Shown here piece after piece: positions 23,771 to 33,656 of a DNA stretch of 45,109 nt. The stretch is taken from NCBI GenBank assembly GCA_946626345.1, contig CAMOUB010000002.1, positions 1 to 45,109 on the forward strand, read 5' to 3'. The position numbers and the translations under genes are program-made. Position 1 is the stretch's first letter. Each line of letters opens with the position of its first letter. The notes below the pieces were generated by a model, which saw nothing but the letters and a program-made list of their open reading frames with translations, did not search any database and was not told where the DNA came from. This stretch comes from an uncultured Caryophanales bacterium. GTDB lineage: Bacteria; Bacillota_I; Bacilli_A; Acholeplasmatales; Anaeroplasmataceae.

Positions 23771-26125
23771 TTATTTTGTATCTAGATTAGCTCTTGGATC
23801 TAAAATAACAGTTGTACCAATATTTCCTACATAGACTTCAAATGTCTCTATCTTACCAAATATTTTACGTGTAAATCCATATGAAACTAATCTATTATTA
23901 ACAAATTTAATTGATACATTAGTTAAATCACCTGAATCTGCCTTTATTAATTCTGCCTCATATGCAGAAGTTTCTGGATTATAAGTTAATTCATCAAAAC
24001 TAAATATTGGTAAATACATTATATTAGCCATGAAATAATCAAATGAATTTGTTTCATTATTTACAGTACTCCATGAACTTTCATAAATATAATAACTATA
24101 TGATACGTTATCTCCTATTGAATTTATATAATATGCTTCTAACATTCTAGTACTATTATTTCTTAAATAACTATCTAATCTTATTCCATCATCATATTGT
24201 ATAATACCTGAATAAATACCATATGAATATGCTAATGTAATATTTAATTTTTCAAGGTCTTCTGGAGTCATATGGAAAAATTTATTAAATGCTCTTTCTG
24301 TTGTTATAGTTGGGCATGGATTTTCAACTTCAGTTTCATCTATATTAGAAATAGAACATGTAACACTTGATTCAGATATACTATTTTCTATTAGATCATA
24401 ACTATATGATTCTAATTTTTGATCTTTAAATTTAATTTTTACATTATTATAAACCAAATCACCAACTTTAATTGAACTTGCTACAAAATAACCATTAGAA
24501 TAATCAAAATCACTTATATCAAAAACTGGAAGATAAAAATTATTTTTATATCTTGCGATAGTTGAATTATCATCTATCAAATCAGTCCAATTTTCACCAT
24601 CAAAATTAGCTTTATTAAAATATAGAATATCTTCTTTAGAATCATAATCTATAAAATTATAATATACCTTTCCTGAATCTAAGTTATTTGTATATGTATC
24701 AATAGCCATTCCATCAGCTATTTCAATTGTACCTTCATAAGTTCCGTAGTGGCTTGCTGAATCTTTATAATTAATTGTTAGATTCATATTTTTTAATGAA
24801 TCATATGAACCAAAATATGAATTGAATGTTTCTTCTGTTACAACATTAGGACATGGATTTTCAACTTCAGTATCATCTATATTTGTTATGTAACATGAAA
24901 TAGTAGATTTTACATAATCCTCTGTTAATTCATAGCTATAAGAACATAATAAATCATTTAAAAATCTAATTGATATATTTTCATAAAGCCTATCATCTAT
25001 TTGAATAGAATCTGCAGTATATAGGTTATCTTCTTTTGAATAAGTAAAATCATCAATATTAAAAATTGGAATATAATAATAATTCTTTGCTGTAGAAACA
25101 CTTAAATTAAAATCAAAATTTAGATTCCATGTTTCCTCTGACCCGTCACAATCATAATTATTACATAATATTTTATCATTAGAAGGATTGTAATCTAAAA
25201 TCTCATAGAATACTTTTCCAAAATCTCCTTCACTTTCAAATGTATCAAGAACCATAGAATCAGCTATTTCAATTGTACCTTCATAAGTTCCGTAGCTTGT
25301 TGAATCTTTATAATTAATTGTTAGATTCATATTTTTTAATGAATCATATGAACCAAAATATTTATTGAATGTATCTTCTGTAACCTCACAAGCTGTAGGA
25401 TTATCAAATTCTACTCCACCAATTTTTTTAACATTTGCTATAAATGAATGTTCAACAGAATCAAAAACAAATTTATAGCTATATGATACTAATTTATTTT
25501 TATCAAATTGAATTGAAATATCTTTATATGTAGCACCAGCTAATTTAATTTCTTTTGCTTCATAAGCTCCAGTTTCTTCATTGAATTTCAATTTATCAAA
25601 ACCAAATAATGGTATGCCTATCTCACTTGCTAATAATTCATTTCCTACTTCATATTCTTTAGGACTATTCCACATGAATAATGGATCATAATTTGATTTT
25701 TCAATAATTAATTTATTAGATACACTATCATAATCTTTTATTCTAATAAATAGCATTTCATCATGGAATTCATCACTCTTATCAACAAGTAATTTATTTG
25801 ATGCTATTTTAATATTTCCAATATTTGTATAAAGACTACTTTCTTCTTTATACTCAAGTTCTATATTTAATTTATTTAATGAATCATTATATGATCCAAA
25901 GAATGAATTAAATACTTCCTCAGTTACTTTTTTATCTTTAGTATCAACAACCATAGTTTCAACAGGATTAGTTGTTCCAGAACTTTCTTCAGTTTCTACT
26001 ACATCCTTTGTTGTAGGCATATCAGAAGTTGATGTTAAATTATCCTTTTTAGCTTTTGTACAAGATGCTAGGGCAGATAAAGATATTACCCCTGTTAATA
26101 AACCAAATAATGCTTTATGTTTCAT
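23771..26125 (-). CDS. Lipoprotein with four tandem modules of unknown function
   Basis: 784 aa from Met8 of the listed ORF: AAAGGAG lies eight bases before the ATG at 26125, while the listed start has no room for it. The signal peptide ends in lipobox ALASC, followed by a Thr/Ser linker. Four modules of about 170-185 residues follow, each opening with a [TS]E-x-x-F-N-x-[FY]-F motif (TEEVFNSFFGSY, TEDTFNKYFGSYDSLKNMN, TEETFNSYFGSYDSLKNMN, TERAFNKFFHMTPEDLEKLN) and each with a [VF]-[SY]-Y segment near its end. Modules 2 and 3 are nearly identical over about 120 bp. Not a family I recognise; a surface binding protein is the natural guess. Confidence 0.7.
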   Translation of the reverse strand: MKHKALFGLLTGVISLSALASCTKAKKDNLTSTSDMPTTKDVVETEESSGTTNPVETMVVDTKDKKVTEEVFNSFFGSYNDSLNKLNIELEYKEESSLYTNIGNIKIASNKLLVDKSDEFHDEMLFIRIKDYDSVSNKLIIEKSNYDPLFMWNSPKEYEVGNELLASEIGIPLFGFDKLKFNEETGAYEAKEIKLAGATYKDISIQFDKNKLVSYSYKFVFDSVEHSFIANVKKIGGVEFDNPTACEVTEDTFNKYFGSYDSLKNMNLTINYKDSTSYGTYEGTIEIADSMVLDTFESEGDFGKVFYEILDYNPSNDKILCNNYDCDGSEETWNLNFDFNLSVSTAKNYYYIPIFNIDDFTYSKEDNLYTADSIQIDDRLYENISIRFLNDLLCSYSYELTEDYVKSTISCYITNIDDTEVENPCPNVVTEETFNSYFGSYDSLKNMNLTINYKDSASHYGTYEGTIEIADGMAIDTYTNNLDSGKVYYNFIDYDSKEDILYFNKANFDGENWTDLIDDNSTIARYKNNFYLPVFDISDFDYSNGYFVASSIKVGDLVYNNVKIKFKDQKLESYSYDLIENSISESSVTCSISNIDETEVENPCPTITTERAFNKFFHMTPEDLEKLNITLAYSYGIYSGIIQYDDGIRLDSYLRNNSTRMLEAYYINSIGDNVSYSYYIYESSWSTVNNETNSFDYFMANIMYLPIFSFDELTYNPETSAYEAELIKADSGDLTNVSIKFVNNRLVSYGFTRKIFGKIETFEVYVGNIGTTVILDPRANLDTK
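24714..25381 (-). repeat. Near-identical stretches in modules 2 and 3 of the lipoprotein gene
   Basis: About 120 bp at 24714-24838 recur at 25260-25381 with few changes, 546 bp (182 codons) apart, showing a recent internal duplication. Confidence 0.8.
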
Positions 26126-26303
26126 TTTTAACTCTCCTTTAAACATAAAATTTTTACATTATCATTTTAAAACTTTTTAAAATATAATACATCAACCATA
26201 TGGCTGATTTTTAAAAACTATTTAATTATTATTTAATATTAATCTGGCTTACCTGAGATATCTTCTATTAAAAAGCTAAAATATATTTTAACTTCATAAT
26301 AAA

Positions 26304-26347
26304 AACCCCATAAGTCATTCATTCTACTTGGTCCAACTTATGGGGTT
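26304..26347 (-). terminator. Terminator of the Wzz-like gene
   Basis: Perfect 12-bp stem AACCCCATAAGT/ACTTATGGGGTT, followed on the minus strand by TTTATTATG. The rest of the 26148-26369 gap shows nothing recognisable. Confidence 0.8.
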
Positions 26348-26369
26348 CACCTTAAAGGCCTCTTTTAAT

Positions 26370-27668
26370 TTATTCTTTAGTTTCTTCTTTCTTTTTAGGA
26401 GTTTCACTTAGTTTATTATAATCTAAAACTAAATTAACGACACAACCAATTACAAATCCTAAAGCAAGTGATGCAATTATTGCGATTGGAGTTTTAATAT
26501 TTCCATTTTCTTTAATTACATTTGAATTTAAGTAATAAGCATTATTATTATCATTTAATACTTCAATATATAAGTCTTCAAAGATATCAGTTTGTTCTTG
26601 TAATTTATTTTTAGATGAATCTAATTCCTTTTCAAAATCATGGCTTTCTTTATTGAAGCTATCATAATTAGGATCTGTTGTATCAATTAATAATACATTA
26701 TTATAATATTCAACCATTTTTTCATAGTCGATATTTTCTAATACAGCTTTAGATATTTCTGCGTTATACACTGAAATATCTAATGAATCTTTTTTAGAAG
26801 CAGGTAAGGCTGCAAGTAAGTCTGTGATAATCTTTTTATATTCGTTTATCTTCTTTTGATTTGTTTCATATAATGCCTTATATGTTCTTGCGTGATCCTC
26901 ATATTCATCTTTTCTTGTATCATAATCTAAGATATATACTTTATTTAATAAGTTTGAATATAATGTATCTACAGAATAATCTGTTAAAAAGAATGTAGAT
27001 GAGAATGATAAATAATATGACATTAATGATTTAGATGAAGATTCTAATACATAATTTGAATATAATTCAATTAAATCTAAATATTGTTTATTAATTAATT
27101 CATATTGCTTTTTTAAATAATTTAGCTTTAAATCTAGTGTGTTAGCTGCATCATAGCTTTCAAAATAATTACTGAATTTTAAATGTAGAATTTTATCACT
27201 GTTAATTCTTGTTGCAGTTTCAACTATTGATTTAACAAATTCTTTTGCTTGATTATTACTAGAGAAATATTTTGAACTTACATTAATTGTATATGAAATT
27301 AATTTGGGTTCTTCTGTCTCAGTATATTTAGCATTAATTGAAATTGCGTTATTATCTAATAATTTATCTACATTAACTGATTTAAATTTATCATTTGAAT
27401 TTTTGATTTCTAATAAATTAGCTTTTGTAATTAATGAATTATAATTAAATGATGCACCATCTGCATATTTACCTTCCATTAAATTAGGCTCTGAATATGT
27501 AAATTCAGCACTATAATTTGTTTTAATTTTATTATAACCAAATAAAATGGCAATAGTTAAAACTAGGCCAACACCAATAGTTACACATAAAAGTAATAAT
27601 TTTCTTCTAAACATTACTTTAATTATTGATACTAATGAAATTCCTTCTTCTTGTTCAAACTCTTCCAT
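26370..27668 (-). CDS. Wzz/polysaccharide co-polymerase-like membrane protein
   Basis: 432 aa. An N-terminal cytoplasmic stub and a transmembrane helix at about 24-47 (LLLLCVTIGVGLVLTIAILF) come first. A large extracytoplasmic, mostly helical and coiled-coil region follows (about 50-385), then a second helix at about 393-415 (TPIAIIASLALGFVIGCVVN) and a Lys/Glu tail. This is the layout of Wzz/CapA-type chain-length regulators: the N-terminal GISLVSIIKVMFRRK and the proline before the second helix fit. No tyrosine-kinase domain is fused or adjacent, and no other polysaccharide genes are nearby, so the assignment is structural. RBS GAGGT before the ATG. Confidence 0.65.
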   Translation of the reverse strand: MEEFEQEEGISLVSIIKVMFRRKLLLLCVTIGVGLVLTIAILFGYNKIKTNYSAEFTYSEPNLMEGKYADGASFNYNSLITKANLLEIKNSNDKFKSVNVDKLLDNNAISINAKYTETEEPKLISYTINVSSKYFSSNNQAKEFVKSIVETATRINSDKILHLKFSNYFESYDAANTLDLKLNYLKKQYELINKQYLDLIELYSNYVLESSSKSLMSYYLSFSSTFFLTDYSVDTLYSNLLNKVYILDYDTRKDEYEDHARTYKALYETNQKKINEYKKIITDLLAALPASKKDSLDISVYNAEISKAVLENIDYEKMVEYYNNVLLIDTTDPNYDSFNKESHDFEKELDSSKNKLQEQTDIFEDLYIEVLNDNNNAYYLNSNVIKENGNIKTPIAIIASLALGFVIGCVVNLVLDYNKLSETPKKKEETKE

Positions 27669-27738
27669 ATTAATACCTCACAATTTTTCCATAAGTATTA
27701 TAACTTATTATTTAAATAATTAAAAGTATTAATTTTAA

Positions 27739-27767
27739 AGCGAAAGAAAAACCTATCCGAAGATAGG
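27739..27767 (-). terminator. Terminator of the alpha-galactoside operon
   Basis: Stem CCTATC/GATAGG with loop CGAA, followed on the minus strand by TTTTTCTTTC; directly behind galK. Confidence 0.8.
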
Positions 27768-27775
27768 CTTATTTT

Positions 27776-28912
27776 TTATATTTCTTTTATTCCATCAACT
27801 ATATTAATCATATACACATCAGGAATAATTCCTAATTTTTCACTATAATATTTTATAACATTATCTTTAAAATTATTATTGTCCTTTTTAATTAAGGCAA
27901 TACCACATCCACCAAAACCAGCACCTGTCATTCTAGCACCTACTGCTCCAAATTTATTTGCTGCCTCTACTATTGTATCTAAATGAATTCCTGTTACCTC
28001 ATAATCATTTTTAAGTGATTCATGTGATTCATTTAATAATCTACCAAGCTGATTAATATCACCTTTTCCTAATGCATTAGAAAAAACAATTACACGAGCT
28101 TGTTCAAGAACTACATGTTTAACTCTTCTATATAAAATATCATCATTTAATAATAATTTTATATCAGGTAGGTCATTAGGCTTTAGCATACATAAATTAT
28201 CAACATCATATTTAGTTTTAATAATTGATAATGCCTTATTACATTCTTCTACTCTTTCATTATATTTAGATTCAACAAGCTTTCTTGGCTTATTTGTTTT
28301 TAATATAACAAACATATAATCATCTAATATCATGTTTTTATATTCATAATTCATTGTATTACAATCTAATAATAATGCATTATTCTTTTTACCAAGGGCA
28401 ATAATTGCCTGATCCATAATACCACTTTTTAATTTACAGTAATCATTTTCTACTGCCTTTGCAGCATATACTATATCTAAAAGTGATAAATTTAGGTTAT
28501 ATATATTAGATATTAATAATCCTGTAACATCTAATATAGCTGCACTACTAGATAAGCCTGAGCCTGAAGGTATTTCAGATTCATAATATATATCTAGACC
28601 ATGCTTAAATTCATATCCTTTTTTAGATAGGATATAAAATAAACCAATTGGATAGATTGCCCATTTAAATCTTTTTGAATAGGATAGATTATCTAATGTA
28701 GTTTCAATACAGCCATTAAATCCTCTAGAAAAGAATCTAATTTTATTATCATTTCTATATTTTACAAATGCTGTTAAATATAGATTTACACATGCAGGTA
28801 AAACTAAACCACCATTATAATCAATGTGTTCTCCTATTAAATTAATTCTTGCTGGAGCTCTAAAGATTCTATTTACAGTTTCTTTAAATTCCATTGTTTC
28901 TTTTTCTGTCAT
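27776..28912 (-). CDS. galK: Galactokinase
   Basis: 378 aa, GHMP kinase that makes galactose 1-phosphate from galactose and ATP, first committed step of the Leloir pathway. Motifs: the galactokinase signature RAPARINLIGEHIDYNGG, the ATP-binding loop SGSGLSSSAA, KSGIMDQAI with the catalytic Asp, and the C-terminal ARMTGAGFGGCGIAL. Its ATG overlaps the stop codon of the upstream gene by one base (TAATG), so the two are translationally coupled. Last gene of the five-gene operon. Neither galT nor galE lies in the window. Confidence 0.95.
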   Translation of the reverse strand: MTEKETMEFKETVNRIFRAPARINLIGEHIDYNGGLVLPACVNLYLTAFVKYRNDNKIRFFSRGFNGCIETTLDNLSYSKRFKWAIYPIGLFYILSKKGYEFKHGLDIYYESEIPSGSGLSSSAAILDVTGLLISNIYNLNLSLLDIVYAAKAVENDYCKLKSGIMDQAIIALGKKNNALLLDCNTMNYEYKNMILDDYMFVILKTNKPRKLVESKYNERVEECNKALSIIKTKYDVDNLCMLKPNDLPDIKLLLNDDILYRRVKHVVLEQARVIVFSNALGKGDINQLGRLLNESHESLKNDYEVTGIHLDTIVEAANKFGAVGARMTGAGFGGCGIALIKKDNNNFKDNVIKYYSEKLGIIPDVYMINIVDGIKEI

Positions 28913-30351
28913 TATTTATCACACTCTTTAGTGGCTAATTTAACTGCATTATATGCGCCATCATAAAAGCCTTCTTTTTTAAGCACTTCAATACGTCCTA
29001 TCATATGTGCTAATAATTCTTTATCAGATAATAATCTATCTAACATTTCATTCATTTCTTTTTTAGTTGGGCACTCAAATGTACCATCACCATATTCTCT
29101 TGAGTGAATAGCACCATAAACCTCATGTCCACCAATATGCTTCATAAATACCTTAGGAATAGGATAATATGCAAGCTCTGATGGCTTAGTAATTAATATA
29201 TCTGAATTTGGCATTAATAGATTTGTAGAATATACTGCCTCAAATATATTATCATTGCATATAGCATAAATACCATATACATCTTTATTTCTAATATCAG
29301 CATTAAATTTCTTTAATTCATTATATTTATTAAAGAATGTTGTAGCCTCAATTCCTTTTAAATCAGAAATCAATTTATTATATACATTATCGTGATCACC
29401 AAAATTTATGAATAATGTAACTTCTTTTTTATTTACATATGGTAATAAATGCTTTACCATTTCCATAAATTGCTTATAGCCTGCACCAGCACCACCAACA
29501 GTCATTAATATTCTAATTGGAATATTTTTATTAATTCTTTCAAGTCTTAGCTTATTATCTTCTTCTAGATTACATAGTAATTCATGATCAATAAAGCAGC
29601 CAATCATTTTTAAATCTTTTTCAGGAATACCTTTTAATGGCTTTTTAGCAAATCCATTTAGCATTTTATAGCCTAAATATGCATATTCAGTTTGAACAGC
29701 ATGTATTGCACCCTCAGATAGATGTAATCCCATTGGCCAGTTATCAGGGATAGCATTAACTACATTTTTTAATCCTGCATGTATTGCACCCTGGCTTGGC
29801 CATACATGTGTTGCAATATATGGAATATCTTTTGGAATGTATTTAAAAATAGGTACTAATAATTCACTATTTTTTTGATCTTTTGCGTTATATGTAATCT
29901 TTTTAAATCCATCTTTATTTAATGGTTCCCAGAAAAAATGATTAAATAATTTAGATTTTTGGCTTATTCTTGATGCCTTTGAATATAATTCATTTTGATG
30001 TCTTATCATTTTAGATCCTGTTGCGTCAAATGATGCTAGATCTAGCCAATAAGGATTATATCCTAATGCTTTAGCACAAGATGCCATTGCGATTGATATT
30101 CTATAATGACCAAAGCCCATTCTAATATTTCCAACGATTAAAGAATTCTTTGGAAACTCACAATTTGTATCTGAAAATACAATGTTATTTGCTGAAATAA
30201 AATCTAGTGCTTCAATTGGTTTAAATCCTAATTTATAATCAGCATCCTTATCATCACCAAATTTTTTAATGTATTTAGCTTTAGATTTTTCAGCAGATTT
30301 AATAGTTTTTTTATCTATTTCATTACCGAAAATAACACTTGTTTTATCCAT
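28912..30351 (-). CDS. GT-B-like protein of unknown specificity in the galactose operon
   Basis: 479 aa. The fold looks like a GT-B glycosyltransferase: NIRMGFGHYRISIAMASCA resembles the glycine-rich start of the N-terminal Rossmann domain of MurG/MGDG-synthase enzymes, ILMTVGGAGAGYKQF the inter-domain strand-loop, and DILITKPSELAYYPIPKVFM the nucleotide-sugar binding region. No signal peptide or membrane helix. It lies between the alpha-galactosidase (8-bp overlap) and galK (1-bp overlap), so it must work with galactose. It could use UDP-galactose or a related donor, or it could be a phosphorylase. I cannot choose. Confidence 0.5.
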   Translation of the reverse strand: MDKTSVIFGNEIDKKTIKSAEKSKAKYIKKFGDDKDADYKLGFKPIEALDFISANNIVFSDTNCEFPKNSLIVGNIRMGFGHYRISIAMASCAKALGYNPYWLDLASFDATGSKMIRHQNELYSKASRISQKSKLFNHFFWEPLNKDGFKKITYNAKDQKNSELLVPIFKYIPKDIPYIATHVWPSQGAIHAGLKNVVNAIPDNWPMGLHLSEGAIHAVQTEYAYLGYKMLNGFAKKPLKGIPEKDLKMIGCFIDHELLCNLEEDNKLRLERINKNIPIRILMTVGGAGAGYKQFMEMVKHLLPYVNKKEVTLFINFGDHDNVYNKLISDLKGIEATTFFNKYNELKKFNADIRNKDVYGIYAICNDNIFEAVYSTNLLMPNSDILITKPSELAYYPIPKVFMKHIGGHEVYGAIHSREYGDGTFECPTKKEMNEMLDRLLSDKELLAHMIGRIEVLKKEGFYDGAYNAVKLATKECDK

Positions 30352-32029
30352 TAATTATTTCTCCTTTTACAGTATTATATTTAAAGCTTTCTTCTTTATC
30401 ATTTAATGTATATTTAATATAAATAAAATTCTTTTCTCTATTAAATGAAACATTTTTAGCATGATAATAAATATCAAAAGCTTTATCTAATAATTTATTA
30501 GTTTCATTATCATATAATGCAATATTATCAGATGTCATTAATACACTACCAAATAATGCATTTATAATTAATAATGCTTCTTTTTGTTTATCATTTAATT
30601 CAATATTATCTTTTCTTAATAAGAATACATCTGGGTCATTTAAGAATAAATGATTATTAAAAATACTTCTATATATTGTATTTTGAATAGTAACCTTTGT
30701 TGATATTCTTTCTCTATGAGCAAGTCTCATAAACCAAACATCATCAAATTTTAGTGATACATCTGGTCCTACTCTTAAATAATCAAAATACATTGAAGAT
30801 GTAAATGGTAATGCACCACAGCCTAATATTAATTTATCCTTTAATATATCTCTAATAAATTTATATGCCATATCTGTTACAATTGCTTTAGTTGTATCAT
30901 AATATCTTGGTAAAGATATTGCATATAAGAAATCTAATTTAAAGAAATCAAAGCCTAAATCCATATAATATTCTAAGCATTTCTTTATATAATCTCTTGC
31001 ATCAGGGTTAAAGAAATCAAGTGCATAAAAACCACTCCAATTTCCACCACATTTTATGAAATTACCATTTTTATCCTTTTTGAATAATTCTTTATGTTCC
31101 CTAAATAGCTTAGACTTTTCTTCAGCAACAAATGGAGCAAGCCAAATACCTGCCTTATAGCCCTTAGAATGGATTTTTTTAACAATTCCATCAAATCCAT
31201 TAGGGAATTTATTAGAATCAATATCAAGCCAATCTCCAACATATGTTTCATATCCATCATCAATTTGAAATAAATTGAATCTATTGTCAAGTGAATCAAG
31301 ATCTCTTAGTATTATATTTTCATTAATATTTTGATAATAATTATACCAAGATGTATATCCTAATATCTTTTCTTGCTTCTTTTCTTTAAATTCCAAATAG
31401 AATTCTTTTAATCCTAAATCATAGCTATTATTAAATGAATAATCAAATATAGTAAATTCTTCACCTTTATTAATTTTACATTTTCTTACATCAGCTAATA
31501 ATTTAACTATACGTTCTTTTCTTAATACCTCATAAATAAGATATGCTTTTTTATAATTATAATTAAAGCTAAAGAATTCTTTATCTCCTTTTATATAGAA
31601 AATATTATAACCATGTAATTTGTTTTTATCATAATCATAAAATAAGACATCACCATATCTATCAAAAGCAAATTTGTTAATTAAAAAGTCACTACTTTTT
31701 TCAAATGTATCATTATTTCTATTTTTCTTAAAGAATCTTTTAGCTCTTCTTGCGATACGCTCATATTCATTAATATAAGCTTCTTTAGTATCTGTCCATG
31801 ATTGATATCCATTTAAGAAGAATTTTGAATCATTATCAAATTCAATATCTAATGTTATTTCAGCTTGATGTAATACAATATCAGTTAAGGCTTTAATTTT
31901 AATTGTTCTTCTAGAACCAAAGGTATTATCTGTAATGATTAAATTATCATCAGATCTATTAGTTGATATTCTATTTTCTTTTAATGTGTTTTTACTATCA
32001 CTTTGGTTATAATATGTTATATTTAACAA
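30344..32029 (-). CDS. Alpha-galactosidase, glycoside hydrolase family 36
   Basis: 561 aa, somewhat short for GH36 (usually about 700). No signal peptide, so cytosolic. Key motifs: GYTSWYNYY, FQIDDGYETYVGDW, the nucleophile in FFKLDFLYA (K-x-D), GCGALPFTSS, and the acid/base Asp in RVGPDVSLKF. It would hydrolyse terminal alpha-1,6-galactose from melibiose or raffinose-type sugars imported by the adjacent GPH transporter, delivering galactose to GalK. The preceding transporter gene ends 14 bp upstream; the next gene overlaps by 8 bp. Confidence 0.92.
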   Translation of the reverse strand: MLNITYYNQSDSKNTLKENRISTNRSDDNLIITDNTFGSRRTIKIKALTDIVLHQAEITLDIEFDNDSKFFLNGYQSWTDTKEAYINEYERIARRAKRFFKKNRNNDTFEKSSDFLINKFAFDRYGDVLFYDYDKNKLHGYNIFYIKGDKEFFSFNYNYKKAYLIYEVLRKERIVKLLADVRKCKINKGEEFTIFDYSFNNSYDLGLKEFYLEFKEKKQEKILGYTSWYNYYQNINENIILRDLDSLDNRFNLFQIDDGYETYVGDWLDIDSNKFPNGFDGIVKKIHSKGYKAGIWLAPFVAEEKSKLFREHKELFKKDKNGNFIKCGGNWSGFYALDFFNPDARDYIKKCLEYYMDLGFDFFKLDFLYAISLPRYYDTTKAIVTDMAYKFIRDILKDKLILGCGALPFTSSMYFDYLRVGPDVSLKFDDVWFMRLAHRERISTKVTIQNTIYRSIFNNHLFLNDPDVFLLRKDNIELNDKQKEALLIINALFGSVLMTSDNIALYDNETNKLLDKAFDIYYHAKNVSFNREKNFIYIKYTLNDKEESFKYNTVKGEIING

Positions 32030-32043
32030 TTAAATCACCACCT

Positions 32044-33654
32044 TTATTCTTCAGTATTTTCTTCTTTTATTTCTTCCTTTTGTTCTGTATCATCATTTGT
32101 AGTTTCTGTTGTAGCTTCTTCTTTTACTTCATCAGTAGAAATTGTTGTATCTTCAGCAGCTAATATAGCCTTAGCTTCCTCTTTTGTTTCCAAGCCACTT
32201 TCTATATGAGCTTTTTCGATTGTAGCTAATACCTTCTTTTCATTATAGAAGAATAATATTACTGCACCTAGTACACAAAATCCTACAGCAACCCATGCAA
32301 CAATTGTTACACCTGTTTCTGTTGCTGCTATATCATTTGATGTCATTAATTCTTCTCTTGTAACATTAGAACCAATAATTGCTAAAGATGTAAATACAAG
32401 CATAGCTATTGATTGACCAAGCTTCATAGCGAATGTACGAGCTGCGAAGAACATACCTTCTCTTTTTTTACCAGTTACAATTGCGTCTTCTTCTGCAACA
32501 TCGGCAACAATTGCTTGAGGAATAATACCAAGTAATGCCATAGGGAATGCTGCGATAACTACGATTAGAATACCTACTACATAGCTTAATCCTGATAAGT
32601 TACCACCTGTAATAGGATAAGCTAATGCTGTAATTACATAAGCTAGGGCAAGTCCTAAGAATCCTGCAATAACAAGCTTTCTTTTACCCCATTTAGCTAC
32701 TAATTTAGATACTATTGGATAGAAGCATGCTGATAAAACAGTCATTCCACCTAGTAAATACATTGTCCAAGATTCATCTAGACCTATAGTTAATTTTACG
32801 AAGAAAGGTAATCCTGTTTGGAATAATGTTAATCCAACAAAATACATAACATCAGATAATGAGAATTTTACGAAATTCTTATTTTTAAATGTAGCAGTTA
32901 ATGACTTAAATGCATTTGTTCCCGCAGGCTTTGCCTCAACGAAATCAGTTTCCTTTAGTAAGAATGTTGGTAATAACATACATACGCACGCAATAATTAC
33001 AAGTGGAATAAAGCAAATAACATAGCTCCAATAATAGCCAACGCCAAAGCCTCTTACAACACCTGCAAATACGAATGGTAGGTAAGCAATTAATGTTCCT
33101 GCAAAATATGTTAATGAAATATATGTAGAAATATTCATTCTATCTTCTTGTGTTTTACCAAATTCAGAAATTAATGCGTTATATGGTGTACAATAAATAG
33201 TCATAAATGTATAGAATAATACTAGCATAACTGCAACCCAAGCAACATTAATACCTGATGGTTCAGTACCACCTGATAATAAGCCTGGTGCCATAAATAC
33301 TAAAACTGTAGTAATAGCAAATGGGATAGCTGCAAATCTCATAAATGGAATTCTTCTTCCCTTAGGATTTTTTGAGTTATCACTTAAATTTGCAATTAAT
33401 GGATCTGATACTGCATCCCATAATCTACATAATGCAGTAATTAATCCTAAAATAGTTAGGAAACCACCAATTATTAAACCTGGAGTAATTAAAGTGTAAA
33501 AATCTAATTCTGTTCCAGAGAAAAAGTTAGTTCCCTTTTCTTTTGTTGGTAAGTAAAATGATACTAGCCAAGCACTAATGATTCCGCCTAGAATCGACCA
33601 TCCCAATTGACCGATGGCAAATATCCACATTTGCTTTTTTGTTAATCTTTTCAT
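32044..33654 (-). CDS. GPH-family sugar:cation symporter (MelB-like)
   Basis: 536 aa from Met4 of the listed ORF. AAGGAGG overlaps the end of the TetR gene and is nine bases from the ATG at 33654, whereas the first ATG is too close. Twelve hydrophobic segments are likely. The GPH signature RLWDAVSDPLIANLSD with the following GRRIPFMRF loop is clear, and the central loop and QAIVADVAEEDAIVTGKKRE match the family. A Glu/Thr-rich cytoplasmic tail ends the protein. By context it imports alpha-galactosides such as melibiose or raffinose. Confidence 0.9.
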   Translation of the reverse strand: MKRLTKKQMWIFAIGQLGWSILGGIISAWLVSFYLPTKEKGTNFFSGTELDFYTLITPGLIIGGFLTILGLITALCRLWDAVSDPLIANLSDNSKNPKGRRIPFMRFAAIPFAITTVLVFMAPGLLSGGTEPSGINVAWVAVMLVLFYTFMTIYCTPYNALISEFGKTQEDRMNISTYISLTYFAGTLIAYLPFVFAGVVRGFGVGYYWSYVICFIPLVIIACVCMLLPTFLLKETDFVEAKPAGTNAFKSLTATFKNKNFVKFSLSDVMYFVGLTLFQTGLPFFVKLTIGLDESWTMYLLGGMTVLSACFYPIVSKLVAKWGKRKLVIAGFLGLALAYVITALAYPITGGNLSGLSYVVGILIVVIAAFPMALLGIIPQAIVADVAEEDAIVTGKKREGMFFAARTFAMKLGQSIAMLVFTSLAIIGSNVTREELMTSNDIAATETGVTIVAWVAVGFCVLGAVILFFYNEKKVLATIEKAHIESGLETKEEAKAILAAEDTTISTDEVKEEATTETTNDDTEQKEEIKEENTEE

Positions 33655-33656
33655 AA

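Noticed and set aside
26370-27668. Start of a capsule biosynthesis cluster
   Set aside because: Only the Wzz-like protein is present; neighbours are galactose catabolism and surface lipoproteins, with no Wzx, Wzy or other polysaccharide genes.
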